Shown here: positions 39,117 through 47,005 of the stretch, one piece after another
Layout of the letters: each line of letters begins with the position of its first letter
How positions within the stretch are numbered: the stretch's first letter is position 1
Source of the DNA: Actinomycetota bacterium
GTDB taxonomy: Bacteria; Actinomycetota; Thermoleophilia; Solirubrobacterales; Solirubrobacteraceae
NCBI GenBank assembly: GCA_005888335.1
Contig: VAWY01000122.1
Location: 1 to 64,000, forward strand
Reading direction: 5' to 3'
Length of the DNA: 64,000 nt
Notes under the pieces: generated by a model
The model's input: the letters and a program-made list of their open reading frames with translations, nothing else
What the model was told of the DNA's origin: nothing
Database searches by the model: none
Position numbers and translations under genes: made by a program

Positions 39117-39665
39117 CTACGGCTGCGGGATGGGCGCGATGCCGCGCTGCGGCGACGGCGCCGCTGGGCGCGGCGCGCAGGTGCGTCGGGCCGTGGGGCT
39201 CGGCAGCGGGCCCGACGCCGCCGGCCGGCGCGGGCGGACGGCGAGGCGCAGGCACCCCTCCGGCGCCATGGCGGGACAGCTGAGGCTGGGCCCGGCGCCG
39301 CGCGTGCGGTAGCGGCAGACCGGCAGGCAAGGACCCGCGCCCTCGCGGAAGCACGGGTCGACGCGGTGACCGGGGTGCCCGGGCAGCAGCGCCGACGGGG
39401 GCGCGGGAGCGGGAGCGGGAGCGGGAGCCGGAGCGGGAGCGGCCGGGAGCTTGGGCAGGAGGTCGGCGAGGTCGCGTGGGAGCCTGCGCGCGACGGCGGG
39501 CGCGGGGGTCGCGGGCGCGGTCGACGGCCGCGTCGAACCCGCCGGCGCGTGGCGCTCAGCGCTCGCGGGCGGCCGCGCGGCTGGTCGGTCGACGCGCTCG
39601 ACGATGAGCGCCGCGGCTCCGAGAGCAACCGCGGCGAGCGCCAGGGCGAGCGCGACGCGAGTCAC
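39117..39665 (-). CDS. Proline-rich membrane-anchored hypothetical protein
   Basis: 182-residue protein of unknown function. An N-terminal hydrophobic segment (VALALALAAVALGAAALIV) anchors or exports it; the central part is a Pro-Ala repeat made by a GGGAGC-type hexanucleotide run at 39404-39450; the C-terminal third has six Cys (DPCFREGAGPCLPVCRY, SCPAMAPEGC, RTCAPR), compatible with disulfides outside the membrane. Stop at 39117 is 10 bases past the convergent rpsT stop. Coding is supported by the signal segment and Cys pattern, but no family is recognised. Confidence 0.55.
   Translation of the reverse strand: MTRVALALALAAVALGAAALIVERVDRPAARPPASAERHAPAGSTRPSTAPATPAPAVARRLPRDLADLLPKLPAAPAPAPAPAPAPAPPSALLPGHPGHRVDPCFREGAGPCLPVCRYRTRGAGPSLSCPAMAPEGCLRLAVRPRRPAASGPLPSPTARRTCAPRPAAPSPQRGIAPIPQP
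39404..39450. repeat. GGGAGC hexanucleotide microsatellite
   Basis: About seven imperfect tandem units of GGGAGC, encoding alternating Pro-Ala in the minus-strand hypothetical protein. Slippage here would change the linker by two residues at a time without shifting the frame. Confidence 0.7.
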
Positions 39666-39737
39666 GATCTGAGCGTACGCCCGCGCGGGCGGTGGCGGTG
39701 CAGGTGAGACGGCGATTCGCTCGATCGGCCGCCGCGC

Positions 39738-40727
39738 TCACGCCGCGATCTGCTCGATGGTCCGCAGTGCCGCGGTGTCCTCGTCGAGCTCCGTTCCCCC
39801 GCGCGAGCTGACCTCGAGGTCGGCGAGCGCCTCGATCGCCGCGCGCAGCGACGCCACGTCCGCCCGCCGCGCATCGGCGATGAACCGATCGGCGGCCCGG
39901 GATGGCATGCGCAGCGTGCGCTTGATCTCCGCGGGTGCCTCGCCGGCGTCGAGGCGGCAGACGACGTCGTACGCCTGGCGGACCCGCTGGGTCATCCAGA
40001 AGAGCAGGCTCGGCAGGCGCTCGCCCTGGGCGCGCAGCTGGAGGTAGCAGCGCGTGGCGGCGGGCGCGTCGCGCGCGACGAGAAGATCGGCCAGTGACCA
40101 GATCTTGCGCTCGGCCGAGTCGGCGGCCCGCTCGTCGATGTCGTCGGCGCCGACGCGAGCGCCCGCGCCGACCTCGAGCGCGAGCGTCTCGAGCTCGCGC
40201 GTCAGGCGCTGCTGGCGCTCGCCGACGTGCGCGATGAGCGCCTGCGCCGCCGCGGCGTCCATCTCGAGGCCCAGCCGCTGCGCCTGCGCTCGCACCCACT
40301 TGGGCAGCTCCCACGGCTTGACCGCCCCCTCGGCGCTGACGTCGCCGCCGGCCGCCTTGACGGCGGCGTGCAGCGCGGCCGGCGCCTTCGTGCGCGACTC
40401 CTCGCGCGCGAAGAAGGCGACGGTGGTCTCCGGAGGCATGGCCGCCAGCGCCGGCGCTATGTGCTTGTCGACGTCCTTCTCGCGCCACCGCTCGACGCCG
40501 TCGACGATGAGGAACCGCCGCCCGGTGGCGAACGTCATCGCGCTGAGCGCGGCGGCGACCGCCTCCGGCGTCGCGTCGTCGCCCTCGAAGACCTCCGCCC
40601 CGCTGACGCCGCCCTCCTGCTCGGCGAGCGCCCGCAGCCGCGCGCGGCGCTCTCCGACCCGGCCGTGGTCGTCGCCGTGGATGAGGTAAGCGGGCTTGAA
40701 CGCCGGCACGGCGGCGAGTCTACGCAT
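39738..40727 (-). CDS. holA: DNA polymerase III delta subunit
   Basis: Clamp-loader subunit that opens the beta sliding clamp. 329 residues with the AAA-like N-domain (PAYLIHGDDHGRVGERRARL, FATGRRFLIVDGVERW) and the C-terminal collar (LADLLVARDAPAATRCYLQL, MTQRVRQAYDVVCRL). Fits the HolA family in length. ATG at 40727 overlaps the end of comEC by 8 bases, so the two are co-transcribed. The 72 bases between it and the hypothetical protein hold nothing else visible. Confidence 0.88.
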   Translation of the reverse strand: MRRLAAVPAFKPAYLIHGDDHGRVGERRARLRALAEQEGGVSGAEVFEGDDATPEAVAAALSAMTFATGRRFLIVDGVERWREKDVDKHIAPALAAMPPETTVAFFAREESRTKAPAALHAAVKAAGGDVSAEGAVKPWELPKWVRAQAQRLGLEMDAAAAQALIAHVGERQQRLTRELETLALEVGAGARVGADDIDERAADSAERKIWSLADLLVARDAPAATRCYLQLRAQGERLPSLLFWMTQRVRQAYDVVCRLDAGEAPAEIKRTLRMPSRAADRFIADARRADVASLRAAIEALADLEVSSRGGTELDEDTAALRTIEQIAA

Positions 40728-43143
40728 GGGTCCTGACCGTCATCCGACCGCCGGCGACCGTCACCCGCACCGTTCCGTCCCGGTCGGTGCGCACGACGCG
40801 CGGGACGGCGCGCAGCGCGCGCAACGTGCCCGGCGCGGGATGGCCGTAGGGGTTGTGCCCGCCCACCTCGATCGCCGCAAGCTGCGGGTGCAGGCGGGCG
40901 AGCAGCGCGGGCAGGCCGGGATCGGCGCTGCCGTGGTGGGCGACCTTGAGCACGTCGACCGCCGGTGCGTTGAGAGGCAGGGTGACCGGCGACTCCGCGT
41001 CCGCGGTCAGGAGGACGTCGAACGCTCCCTCGGAGACGCGCGCGACGATGGCACGGTCGTTCGGATCGCCCAGCCGGGCCGTCGCGGCGTCGGGCGGGCG
41101 TGCGGGCCAGAGGACGTCGAGCCGCAGCGGCCCCGCGCGCAGCACCTCCCCCGCCTCCGGCATCAGGCGGCGCACGCCGTGACGGCGCAGCGCGGCCTCG
41201 ATCGCCGCGCGCTGCGGCGAGCGCGTGCCGGCGCCGCCGTCGAGCACCGCGCCGACCGGCAGCGCATCGAGCACGGTCGCGGCGGCGCCCTCGTGGTCGG
41301 CCTGCGCGTGCGTCAGCACCAGCAGGTCGAGCCGGCGCACGCCGGCGGCGCGCAGCCGCGACAGGAGCGGCCCGTCCGGGGGCCCCGTGTCGACGAGGAT
41401 GGCCCGTGCGGCGTGCTGCACGAGTGTCGCGTCCCCCTGTCCGATATCGAGGAAGCTGACGGTCAGGTGGCGGGGCGGCGCCGGCGGATGAAGCCGCGGC
41501 CACGCGGCGAACACGCCGAGCGCGAGCGCTCCGCCGGCGGCCAGCGCGCGGGCGCGACGGGAGACGACGAGGGCACCGAGCGCCGCGTAGGCGGCGGCCA
41601 GCGCGAGCGGGCCGCCGAGCGCGACGCCGACCGTGGCGTGCGGCGCGGCGGCGGCCACGTGTGCCACCCAGCCCACGAAGCCCAGCGGGAAGGCCGCGAT
41701 CGCGTTGCAGAGCTGGGCGAGCTGGGCGGCGGGCGCGCCGGTCAGTGCGCCGCCCGCCGTCCCGGACAGTCCGAGCACGGCCGACGCGGTGCCCAGCCAG
41801 ACCACGGGCGCGACGGCCGGCGCGGCGGCCAGGTTGGCCGGCAGGGACACGATCGAGAGGCGCTCGAAGTGCAGGGCCAGAAGCGGCGCGGTGCCGACCG
41901 TCGCCGCCGCGGTGAGGGCCAGCGCCTCGGCCACGGGGATCGGCACACGCCGGGCGACCAGGGCGGCGCGCCAGCGACCGGCGAGCAGCGCGATGGCCAC
42001 CACTGCGGCGAACGACAGCTGCCAGCCCACGTCCTCCGTCGCGCGCGGGTTGAGCACCAGCGTGACCGCGGCGGCGAGCAGCAGCGCGTAGAGCCGCGAC
42101 GCCGGGCGCCCGGCGAGGCCGGCGACCAGCCCGGCCGCGCCCATGACGCCGGCTCGCTGGATCGACGGGCCGGCACCCGCCAGCGGCACGTAGAGCGCGA
42201 CGAGCACGAGCGCACCGGCCAGCCGTGCGCGCAGCCCGGCGCCCAGCAGTCCCAGACCGGTGGTGGCCAGCAGCGCGAGCAAGACGACGTTCTGGCCGCT
42301 GGCCGCCAGCAGGTGGCTGAGGCCGCTGGCGCGAAACTCCTCGCGGGTCGCGTCGTCGAGCGCGTCGTCCTGGCCGAGCACCATCCCGCGCGCCAGCGCC
42401 GCCTGCTTTTGCGGCAGCCCCGCCGCCACCGCCGCCTGCGCCCGCCGCCGCGCGGCGTCGAGCAGCCCGGCGGGCCCCCCGCGTCGCCCGCCGGTCGCCC
42501 GCACCGCCTCGACGACGAGCGCCGCGTTCGCCCCGTGCACGGCCTCGTGCCGCTCCCATCGCGCCAGGCCGACAATGCGACCGCGAACGTCGAGCTCCTC
42601 CCCCACCTCGATCGCCGGCGGCCGCACGCGTCCGGACGCGCGCAGCACCACCCGCAGACCATGCGCCGGCCCGTCACCGAGCCGCGCGCCGACCGACCAG
42701 CCGCCGAAGGACCGCCGTCGCAGCGCCTCCAGCACGACCGCCCGCCCGGACACGCTGCGGCCTATAAGCGGCGCCGCCGCGGGCCGCTCGGCGGCAGCAA
42801 GCCGCGCCTCGGCGACCACCGCTCCGGCCAGCAGCGCGATCGCGGCCGCCACGCCAAGCCCGACTCGGCGCACCGCGTGGCCGGCGGCGAGCAGCACGAC
42901 GATCCCAGCCAGGACGACCGCCCCGGCGCGCGGGCCGGCGACCAGCCCGGCAACGCCGCACGCGAGCACGACGTGCCGCGGGCGGGCAAGCACGGCCTGA
43001 AGCGCTTCGCGCGGGCCGCCAACGCTCGCGACGGATCCTCGACGATCCGGCGCGGCGCTCACCCGGTGAGGTCCCTGCAACACGCAGACAGCCGCCCGTC
43101 GGCCATTCCTGCGAAGTCGGTGGAAATCGCGCAACCGGGGCAT
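40720..43143 (-). CDS. comEC: DNA uptake channel ComEC/Rec2
   Basis: Integral membrane channel for single-stranded DNA during natural transformation, 807 residues. N-terminal membrane region with DUF4131-like segment (GRVRPPAIEVGEELDVRGRI), central competence domain (LAASGQNVVLLALLATTG; GPSIQRAGVMGAAG), and a C-terminal metallo-beta-lactamase-like domain (FLDIGQGDATLV, THAQADHEG, KVAHHGSADPG). The metal motif has Gln where most ComEC carry Asp (SHxDxDH type), so nuclease function could differ. The ATG at 43143 is chosen because a 56-base block shared with the comEA promoter ends five bases before it. Overlaps holA downstream. Confidence 0.9.
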   Translation of the reverse strand: MPRLRDFHRLRRNGRRAAVCVLQGPHRVSAAPDRRGSVASVGGPREALQAVLARPRHVVLACGVAGLVAGPRAGAVVLAGIVVLLAAGHAVRRVGLGVAAAIALLAGAVVAEARLAAAERPAAAPLIGRSVSGRAVVLEALRRRSFGGWSVGARLGDGPAHGLRVVLRASGRVRPPAIEVGEELDVRGRIVGLARWERHEAVHGANAALVVEAVRATGGRRGGPAGLLDAARRRAQAAVAAGLPQKQAALARGMVLGQDDALDDATREEFRASGLSHLLAASGQNVVLLALLATTGLGLLGAGLRARLAGALVLVALYVPLAGAGPSIQRAGVMGAAGLVAGLAGRPASRLYALLLAAAVTLVLNPRATEDVGWQLSFAAVVAIALLAGRWRAALVARRVPIPVAEALALTAAATVGTAPLLALHFERLSIVSLPANLAAAPAVAPVVWLGTASAVLGLSGTAGGALTGAPAAQLAQLCNAIAAFPLGFVGWVAHVAAAAPHATVGVALGGPLALAAAYAALGALVVSRRARALAAGGALALGVFAAWPRLHPPAPPRHLTVSFLDIGQGDATLVQHAARAILVDTGPPDGPLLSRLRAAGVRRLDLLVLTHAQADHEGAAATVLDALPVGAVLDGGAGTRSPQRAAIEAALRRHGVRRLMPEAGEVLRAGPLRLDVLWPARPPDAATARLGDPNDRAIVARVSEGAFDVLLTADAESPVTLPLNAPAVDVLKVAHHGSADPGLPALLARLHPQLAAIEVGGHNPYGHPAPGTLRALRAVPRVVRTDRDGTVRVTVAGGRMTVRTHA

Positions 43144-43148
43144 GCGGC

Positions 43149-43204
43149 GGACGCTAGGCGGCCGACCGTCACCCGTGGCGCGCGGACTGTGCCAATCCTG
43201 CGAC
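43149..43204 (-). promoter_or_regulatory. comEC promoter block shared with comEA
   Basis: 42 of 56 bases are identical, without gaps, to 46086-46141 upstream of comEA. Both end five bases before the start codon. On the minus strand the block contains TTGGCAC, TCCGCGCG, GGGTGACG and a TAGCGT (43156-43151) that sits seven bases before the ATG, the position of a -10 box for a leaderless message. Confidence 0.7.
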
Positions 43205-43260
43205 GCGGGCGTCACAACCTCGACGAACGCGCGGACCGCGGCGCGCTCGCACGCGGGCGT

Positions 43261-43581
43261 CTACCCGGCGTCCTCGTCCGGGGGACGCACCGGCTCGATG
43301 ATCCCGAGGATCTCCCGGACGCGGCAGACGAGGAGGCGTTCGTCCTCGATCTCCACCCACACGCCGGCCGAGCGAGGGAACACGACGTGATCGCCGGGGG
43401 CGACCGGCATCTTGAAGTCCGGAAGGTCGGGAGGGCCGTCGCCGACCGCCAGCACGATCCCTTCGTTGGGCGGCAGGTCGTGCGTCCCCTGTGGGACGAG
43501 GAGCCCCGACTTGCGCATGCGGTCGGGTTCGAGCTCCTTGATGACGACCTGGTCGAAGAGCGGGCGAAGCACCTCGGGCAC
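43261..43581 (-). CDS. GroES-like co-chaperonin domain protein
   Basis: Small beta-barrel protein of the Cpn10/GroES fold: LRPLFDQVVIKELEPDRMRK, SGLLVPQGTHDLPPNEGIVLAVG, VAPGDHVVFPRSAGVWVEIE. The mobile-loop region is present but altered relative to GroES, and no groEL gene adjoins. The start is uncertain: the GTG at 43581 gives 106 residues in register with GroES; the ATG at 43644 would add 21 residues. It lies between gltD and comEC on the same strand. Could be the second, single-gene GroES of the genome or a GroES-like protein with other duties. Confidence 0.78.
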   Translation of the reverse strand: MPEVLRPLFDQVVIKELEPDRMRKSGLLVPQGTHDLPPNEGIVLAVGDGPPDLPDFKMPVAPGDHVVFPRSAGVWVEIEDERLLVCRVREILGIIEPVRPPDEDAG

Positions 43582-43742
43582 CGTCGCGACGATACGGCTA
43601 GACCGCGTGTCGGTGTCATGACCCGCGCCGGTTCCGGCCGTCATGCATCGTGGCCGCTCGGCCTCCGCGCAGGCAGGCTCACTCGCCCGCGTCGGGCAAA
43701 GCCGCTGTCCGAGCCGCCGCAAGAATTGGGACGCCGTCGCCG

Positions 43743-45320
43743 CTACGTGCGCGTGAACGCGGACGAGATCGAGGTCCGAGTGTCCGCCGGGCGGCACGCC
43801 GGCCCGAGCCGGGCCTCGGACGGTGCGCTGTCTGCCGGGCCGCCGGCGCGGCGCGAGCGGCGCCGGCGATGGCTCGCCGACCGTGGGCCCGGCCGCGACT
43901 CGGCGAGATAGCGGTCGACGACGCGTGCGCAGCGTCTTCCCTCGGCGATTGCCCAGACGACGAGCGACTGGCCGCGGCGCGCATCACCGGCGGCGAACAC
44001 TCCCTCGACCGTGGTAGCGAACGACGGCGCCCTGACGTTCCCGCGGCCGTCGAGCGTGACGCTCAGCTGCGCGAGCGCACCATCGTGCTCCGGGTGGGCA
44101 AAGCCGATCGCGATGAGGACGAGGTCGGCTCCGAGGACGAACTCGGTGCCCCCCAGCGGAGCGAACTCGGGCGGCGGGCCGACCTCGATCCCGTGCACGG
44201 CGGTCACGCGGCCGGCCTTTCCGCTGAGGTGAGTGACGGCGCGGCAGAACGCCCGCGAGCCGCCCTCGTCGAGCGAGTAGCTGGTCGGCAGGCGCTTGGG
44301 GTGCGCGGGCCACGGCGCGAGATCGCGCGCGTGGACGCCGACGGGGGCGCCGTAGGTGTCGAGCACGGTCACGGTCGCCGCGGCCTCCCGGTGCGCGTTG
44401 GCGATGCAATCCATGCCGGTGTCGCCGCCTCCGATGATGACGACGCGCTGGCCGGCGGCGGAGATCGCCTCTCCGGCGGCGAGCCGCGGCTGGGGCCCCC
44501 GGCGCTGCTCCCAGGCCACCGCGCGGTTGCGCTGGTAGAGGTAGTCCATCGCGAGGTGGACGCCGCGCAGCTCGCGGCCGGGCACCTCGAGCTCGCGTGG
44601 CACGCGCGAGCCGATCGCGATGACCAGCGCGTCGTGCTGCGCGCGAAGGCGCCGCGCGGGCACCGCTTCTCCGACCTCGACACCGCAGCGGAAGCGCACG
44701 CCCTCGGCGGCGAGCAGGTCGACGCGGCGGTCGATGATCCGCTTGTCGAGCTTGCAGTCGGGAATGCCGAAGCGCAGCAGCCCGCCTGGTGCCTCGTCAC
44801 GTTCGTAGACCGTGACGCGGTGGCCGTTGCGATTGAGCTGGGAGGCGGCAGCCAGGCCGGCGGGCCCGGAGCCGAGCACCGCGACGCTCCGCCCGGTGCG
44901 GCGAGCGGGCGGCCGCGGTCTCATCCAGCCCTCCTCGAACGCGCGGTCCGCGATCGCCAGCTCGATGTGCTTGATCATCACCGGGTCGTCGTTGATGGCG
45001 AGCACGCATGCCGACTCGCACGGCGCCGGGCAGATGCGCCCGGTGAACTCGGGGAAGTCGTTGGTCGCCAGGAGCTCGTCGATCGCCTCGCGCCAGCGGT
45101 CGCGGTAGACGAGGTCGTTCCACTCCGGGATGTGGTTGCCGAGCGGACATGCGTCATGACAGAACGGCACGCCGCAGTCCATGCACCGCGCACCCTGCGC
45201 GCTGAGCTCGTGCGGCGGCAGGCGCTCGAGGATCTCCGAGTGGTCGCGCACGCGCTCACGTGGGTCGCGTTCGGGAACTGCGACCCGTCGAATCCCGAGG
45301 AAGCCGCCAAGCTCTCCCAT
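43743..45320 (-). CDS. gltD: Glutamate synthase small subunit / NADPH-dependent oxidoreductase (GltD-like)
   Basis: 525-residue flavoprotein passing electrons from NADPH through FAD to Fe-S clusters. The N-terminal domain has the cluster motif CMDCGVPFCHDACPLGN and ICPAPCESAC; then FAD motif VLGSGPAGLAAASQL, NADPH motif VVIIGGGDTGMDC, and the closing VFAAGDARRGQSLVVWAI. The last about 45 residues after VVDRYLAE are low-complexity, basic and beyond the normal end. No gltB is visible, so it may partner a distant large subunit. ATG at 45320; a sigma-70-like promoter lies just upstream. Confidence 0.9.
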   Translation of the reverse strand: MGELGGFLGIRRVAVPERDPRERVRDHSEILERLPPHELSAQGARCMDCGVPFCHDACPLGNHIPEWNDLVYRDRWREAIDELLATNDFPEFTGRICPAPCESACVLAINDDPVMIKHIELAIADRAFEEGWMRPRPPARRTGRSVAVLGSGPAGLAAASQLNRNGHRVTVYERDEAPGGLLRFGIPDCKLDKRIIDRRVDLLAAEGVRFRCGVEVGEAVPARRLRAQHDALVIAIGSRVPRELEVPGRELRGVHLAMDYLYQRNRAVAWEQRRGPQPRLAAGEAISAAGQRVVIIGGGDTGMDCIANAHREAAATVTVLDTYGAPVGVHARDLAPWPAHPKRLPTSYSLDEGGSRAFCRAVTHLSGKAGRVTAVHGIEVGPPPEFAPLGGTEFVLGADLVLIAIGFAHPEHDGALAQLSVTLDGRGNVRAPSFATTVEGVFAAGDARRGQSLVVWAIAEGRRCARVVDRYLAESRPGPRSASHRRRRSRRAGGPADSAPSEARLGPACRPADTRTSISSAFTRT

Positions 45321-45353
45321 CTTGCGTCCCGGCTCACGCGCAGTCGAGCGAGC

Positions 45354-45381
45354 ACGGTACTCCGCTTTTGGCGTACGTCAA
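45354..45381 (-). promoter_or_regulatory. gltD promoter
   Basis: On the minus strand TTGACG (45381-45376) and TACCGT (45359-45354) are spaced by 16 bases, a housekeeping-type promoter, with transcription expected to start about 27 bases before the gltD ATG. The remainder of the 157-base gap shows only a weak GTCTGG/CCAGAC stem at 45418-45440 that could terminate comEA. Confidence 0.5.
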
Positions 45382-45477
45382 CTCGGCGCCGCAACGCGGC
45401 CTCGCGCGAGCGGAAACGTCTGGAGCAGCGGCCGCCAGACAGCTCACCGCGACCGTCGCACATCGCCACTCCCTCGC

Positions 45478-46080
45478 TCACACCGTCACGTGCGGCCGCA
45501 GCGCGGCCAGCCGCTTCTCGCCGATGCCGGGGACCTGGTCGAGCTCGTCGACCGAGCCGAACCCGCCGTGCTCCTGGCGGTAGGCCAGGATCTTCGCCGC
45601 GGTCGCCGGTCCCACCCCGTCGAGGGTCCCGAGCTCGTCGGGCGTCGCGGTGTTGAGGTTGACCGGGACCGCCGGCCCGGCGCCGGACGCCGCGGTGGGA
45701 GCGCCACCGCTGGGTGCGGCGACGGGACCGCGGCGCGGCACGATGACCTGACGGCCGTCCTCCACCTTGGCGGCCAGGTTGATCGCGTTGAGGTCGGCTC
45801 GGCGCGTCGGGCCGCCGGCGCGGCGCACCGCCTCCTGGACGCGGGTGCCCGGGCCGAGGCGGTAGACACCGGGATGCCGGACCTCGCCTGCCACGTGGAC
45901 GACCGCGTCACCGCCGGCGGCGCGCTCGACGCGCACGCCGGCCGATCGACCGCCGGGCGTGGCCGCGCGCGCGGGCACCTGGGCGGCCGCCGACGCGTGG
46001 ACCCAGCGCGCGCCGGCGAGCACGACAGCGAGCCCAACGAGGACGTAGGCGACGAGATGCGAGCGGGGCAGATCGGGCAC
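45478..46080 (-). CDS. comEA: Competence protein ComEA (SLBB + helix-hairpin-helix)
   Basis: Membrane-anchored DNA receptor for transformation, 200 residues. One N-terminal membrane helix (HLVAYVLVGLAVVLAGARWV), a SLBB domain (VVHVAGEVRHPGVYRLGPGT) and a C-terminal pair of helix-hairpin-helix motifs (VNLNTATPDELGTLDGVGPA, DELDQVPGIGEKRLAALRPH). The GTG at 46080 is supported by the conserved promoter block ending five bases upstream. It is separated from comEC by gltD and a GroES-like gene, which is unusual for the comEA-comEC pair. Confidence 0.92.
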   Translation of the reverse strand: MPDLPRSHLVAYVLVGLAVVLAGARWVHASAAAQVPARAATPGGRSAGVRVERAAGGDAVVHVAGEVRHPGVYRLGPGTRVQEAVRRAGGPTRRADLNAINLAAKVEDGRQVIVPRRGPVAAPSGGAPTAASGAGPAVPVNLNTATPDELGTLDGVGPATAAKILAYRQEHGGFGSVDELDQVPGIGEKRLAALRPHVTV

Positions 46081-46085
46081 CGCGG

Positions 46086-46141
46086 GGACGGTAGGCGTGG
46101 ACGCGTCACACGTGACGCGCGGAACGTGTCAACTCTGCGAC
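46086..46141 (-). promoter_or_regulatory. comEA promoter block shared with comEC, with palindrome
   Basis: 56-base block 75% identical to the one ahead of comEC. It contains TTGACAC, the perfect palindrome CGCGTCAC-AC-GTGACGCG (46102-46119, likely operator) and TACCGT (46093-46088) seven bases ahead of the GTG start, suggesting a leaderless message. The comEC copy keeps GTGACG but is less symmetrical. Confidence 0.7.
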
Positions 46142-46605
46142 GGCGAGGTGACAAGTTGCAGGACGCGGCGCGCGGCGGCCCGCGGGTCGTCGACCCTGGC
46201 CACCGGAGCCGCGATGTCCCACGTTCTCAATCCCACCACCGGCCGGCCGAGCTTCAGCGCGAGCGCGATCTCCGAGAGCGTGCCGAAGCCGCCTCCGACC
46301 GCAACGACCGCGTCGGACGCGCGGACGACGAGCCCGTTGCGCAGCTCGCCCATCCCAGTCGGCACGGCGACGGTCACCCATGCGTTCGCCGCCGAGCGGT
46401 CGTCGCCCGGAAGCAGCCCGATCGTCAGCCCGCCTGCAGCCTGCGCGCCGCGGCACGCCGCGGCCATCACACCGCCCAGCCCGCCGCAGACGACGACCGC
46501 CCCCGCGGCGGCGAGCTCGCCGCCGACCAGCTCGGCGTCGCGCTCCTGCTCCGATGCGGCGTCGCCGGGCCCGACCACTGCGATGTACGGCGTGCGCGCG
46601 TTCAC
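46129..46605 (-). CDS. LOG/TIGR00725-family Rossmann protein
   Basis: 158-residue protein with the lysine-decarboxylase-like nucleotide fold: YIAVVGPGDA, VVCGGLGGVMAAACRGAQA, and GGGFGTLSEIALALKLGRPV, which replaces the PGGxGTxxE motif of true LOG cytokinin-activating enzymes. Function of this subgroup is unknown; nucleotide or riboside binding is likely. The GTG at 46605 opens the fold; an open frame coding a hydrophobic helix ends 10 bases before it. Its stop region overlaps the comEA promoter block by 13 bases. Confidence 0.78.
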   Translation of the reverse strand: MNARTPYIAVVGPGDAASEQERDAELVGGELAAAGAVVVCGGLGGVMAAACRGAQAAGGLTIGLLPGDDRSAANAWVTVAVPTGMGELRNGLVVRASDAVVAVGGGFGTLSEIALALKLGRPVVGLRTWDIAAPVARVDDPRAAARRVLQLVTSPSQS

Positions 46606-46615
46606 CGGGCCGCGC

Positions 46616-47005
46616 TCAGCGGTGCGCGCGGCGTCGCAGGACGACAACCACGGCCGCCGACGCTGCCACGGCGAGCGCCGCGGGCAGAGCACGCGAGTGA
46701 CCGTCGACGTCGGCGGCGCGCGAACGTCCGCCGAGGGACCGCGCGATGAGGCCGGGGCCACCGCCTGCCCCGGCGGGCCGCCACTCGCCGGCGACCCTGG
46801 GCGACGCCGGAACGCCAGCAGCGGCGGCGGCAGCAGGACGGCCGCGCTGGGCCGCCGCTTCGGCCTCCGCCGGCTCAGGCTTGGCCTGGGTCGTGGTTCG
46901 TTCGCGCCGGCGCGTGGGCGCCGGCGCTACCGAGGGCGGTCGGAGCTGTTCTCCTGCCCGCTCGAAACGCTCGAAACCGGGTCGCCGCCGAGATGAGCGA
47001 GCGGC
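46616..47005 (-). pseudogene. Start-less 130-codon frame ending in a membrane helix; possible frameshifted tail of YihY
   Basis: Covers the stretch 46606-46926 that has no proper gene. The frame is open for 130 codons but has no ATG, GTG or TTG before its last 20 or so codons. It encodes a Pro/Ala-rich segment (EPAEAEAAAQRGRP) and then ALPAALAVAASAAVVVVLRR, a convincing membrane helix with positive residues, followed by TGA. It overlaps the final 26 codons of yihY in the -1 frame, so a one-base shift there would append this tail to YihY. A decayed separate gene is the alternative. Confidence 0.38.

Noticed and set aside
40696..43911. 1,071-codon plus-strand open frame opposite comEC
   Set aside because: ComEC on the minus strand has all family motifs; the opposite frame is His/Arg/Gly low complexity.
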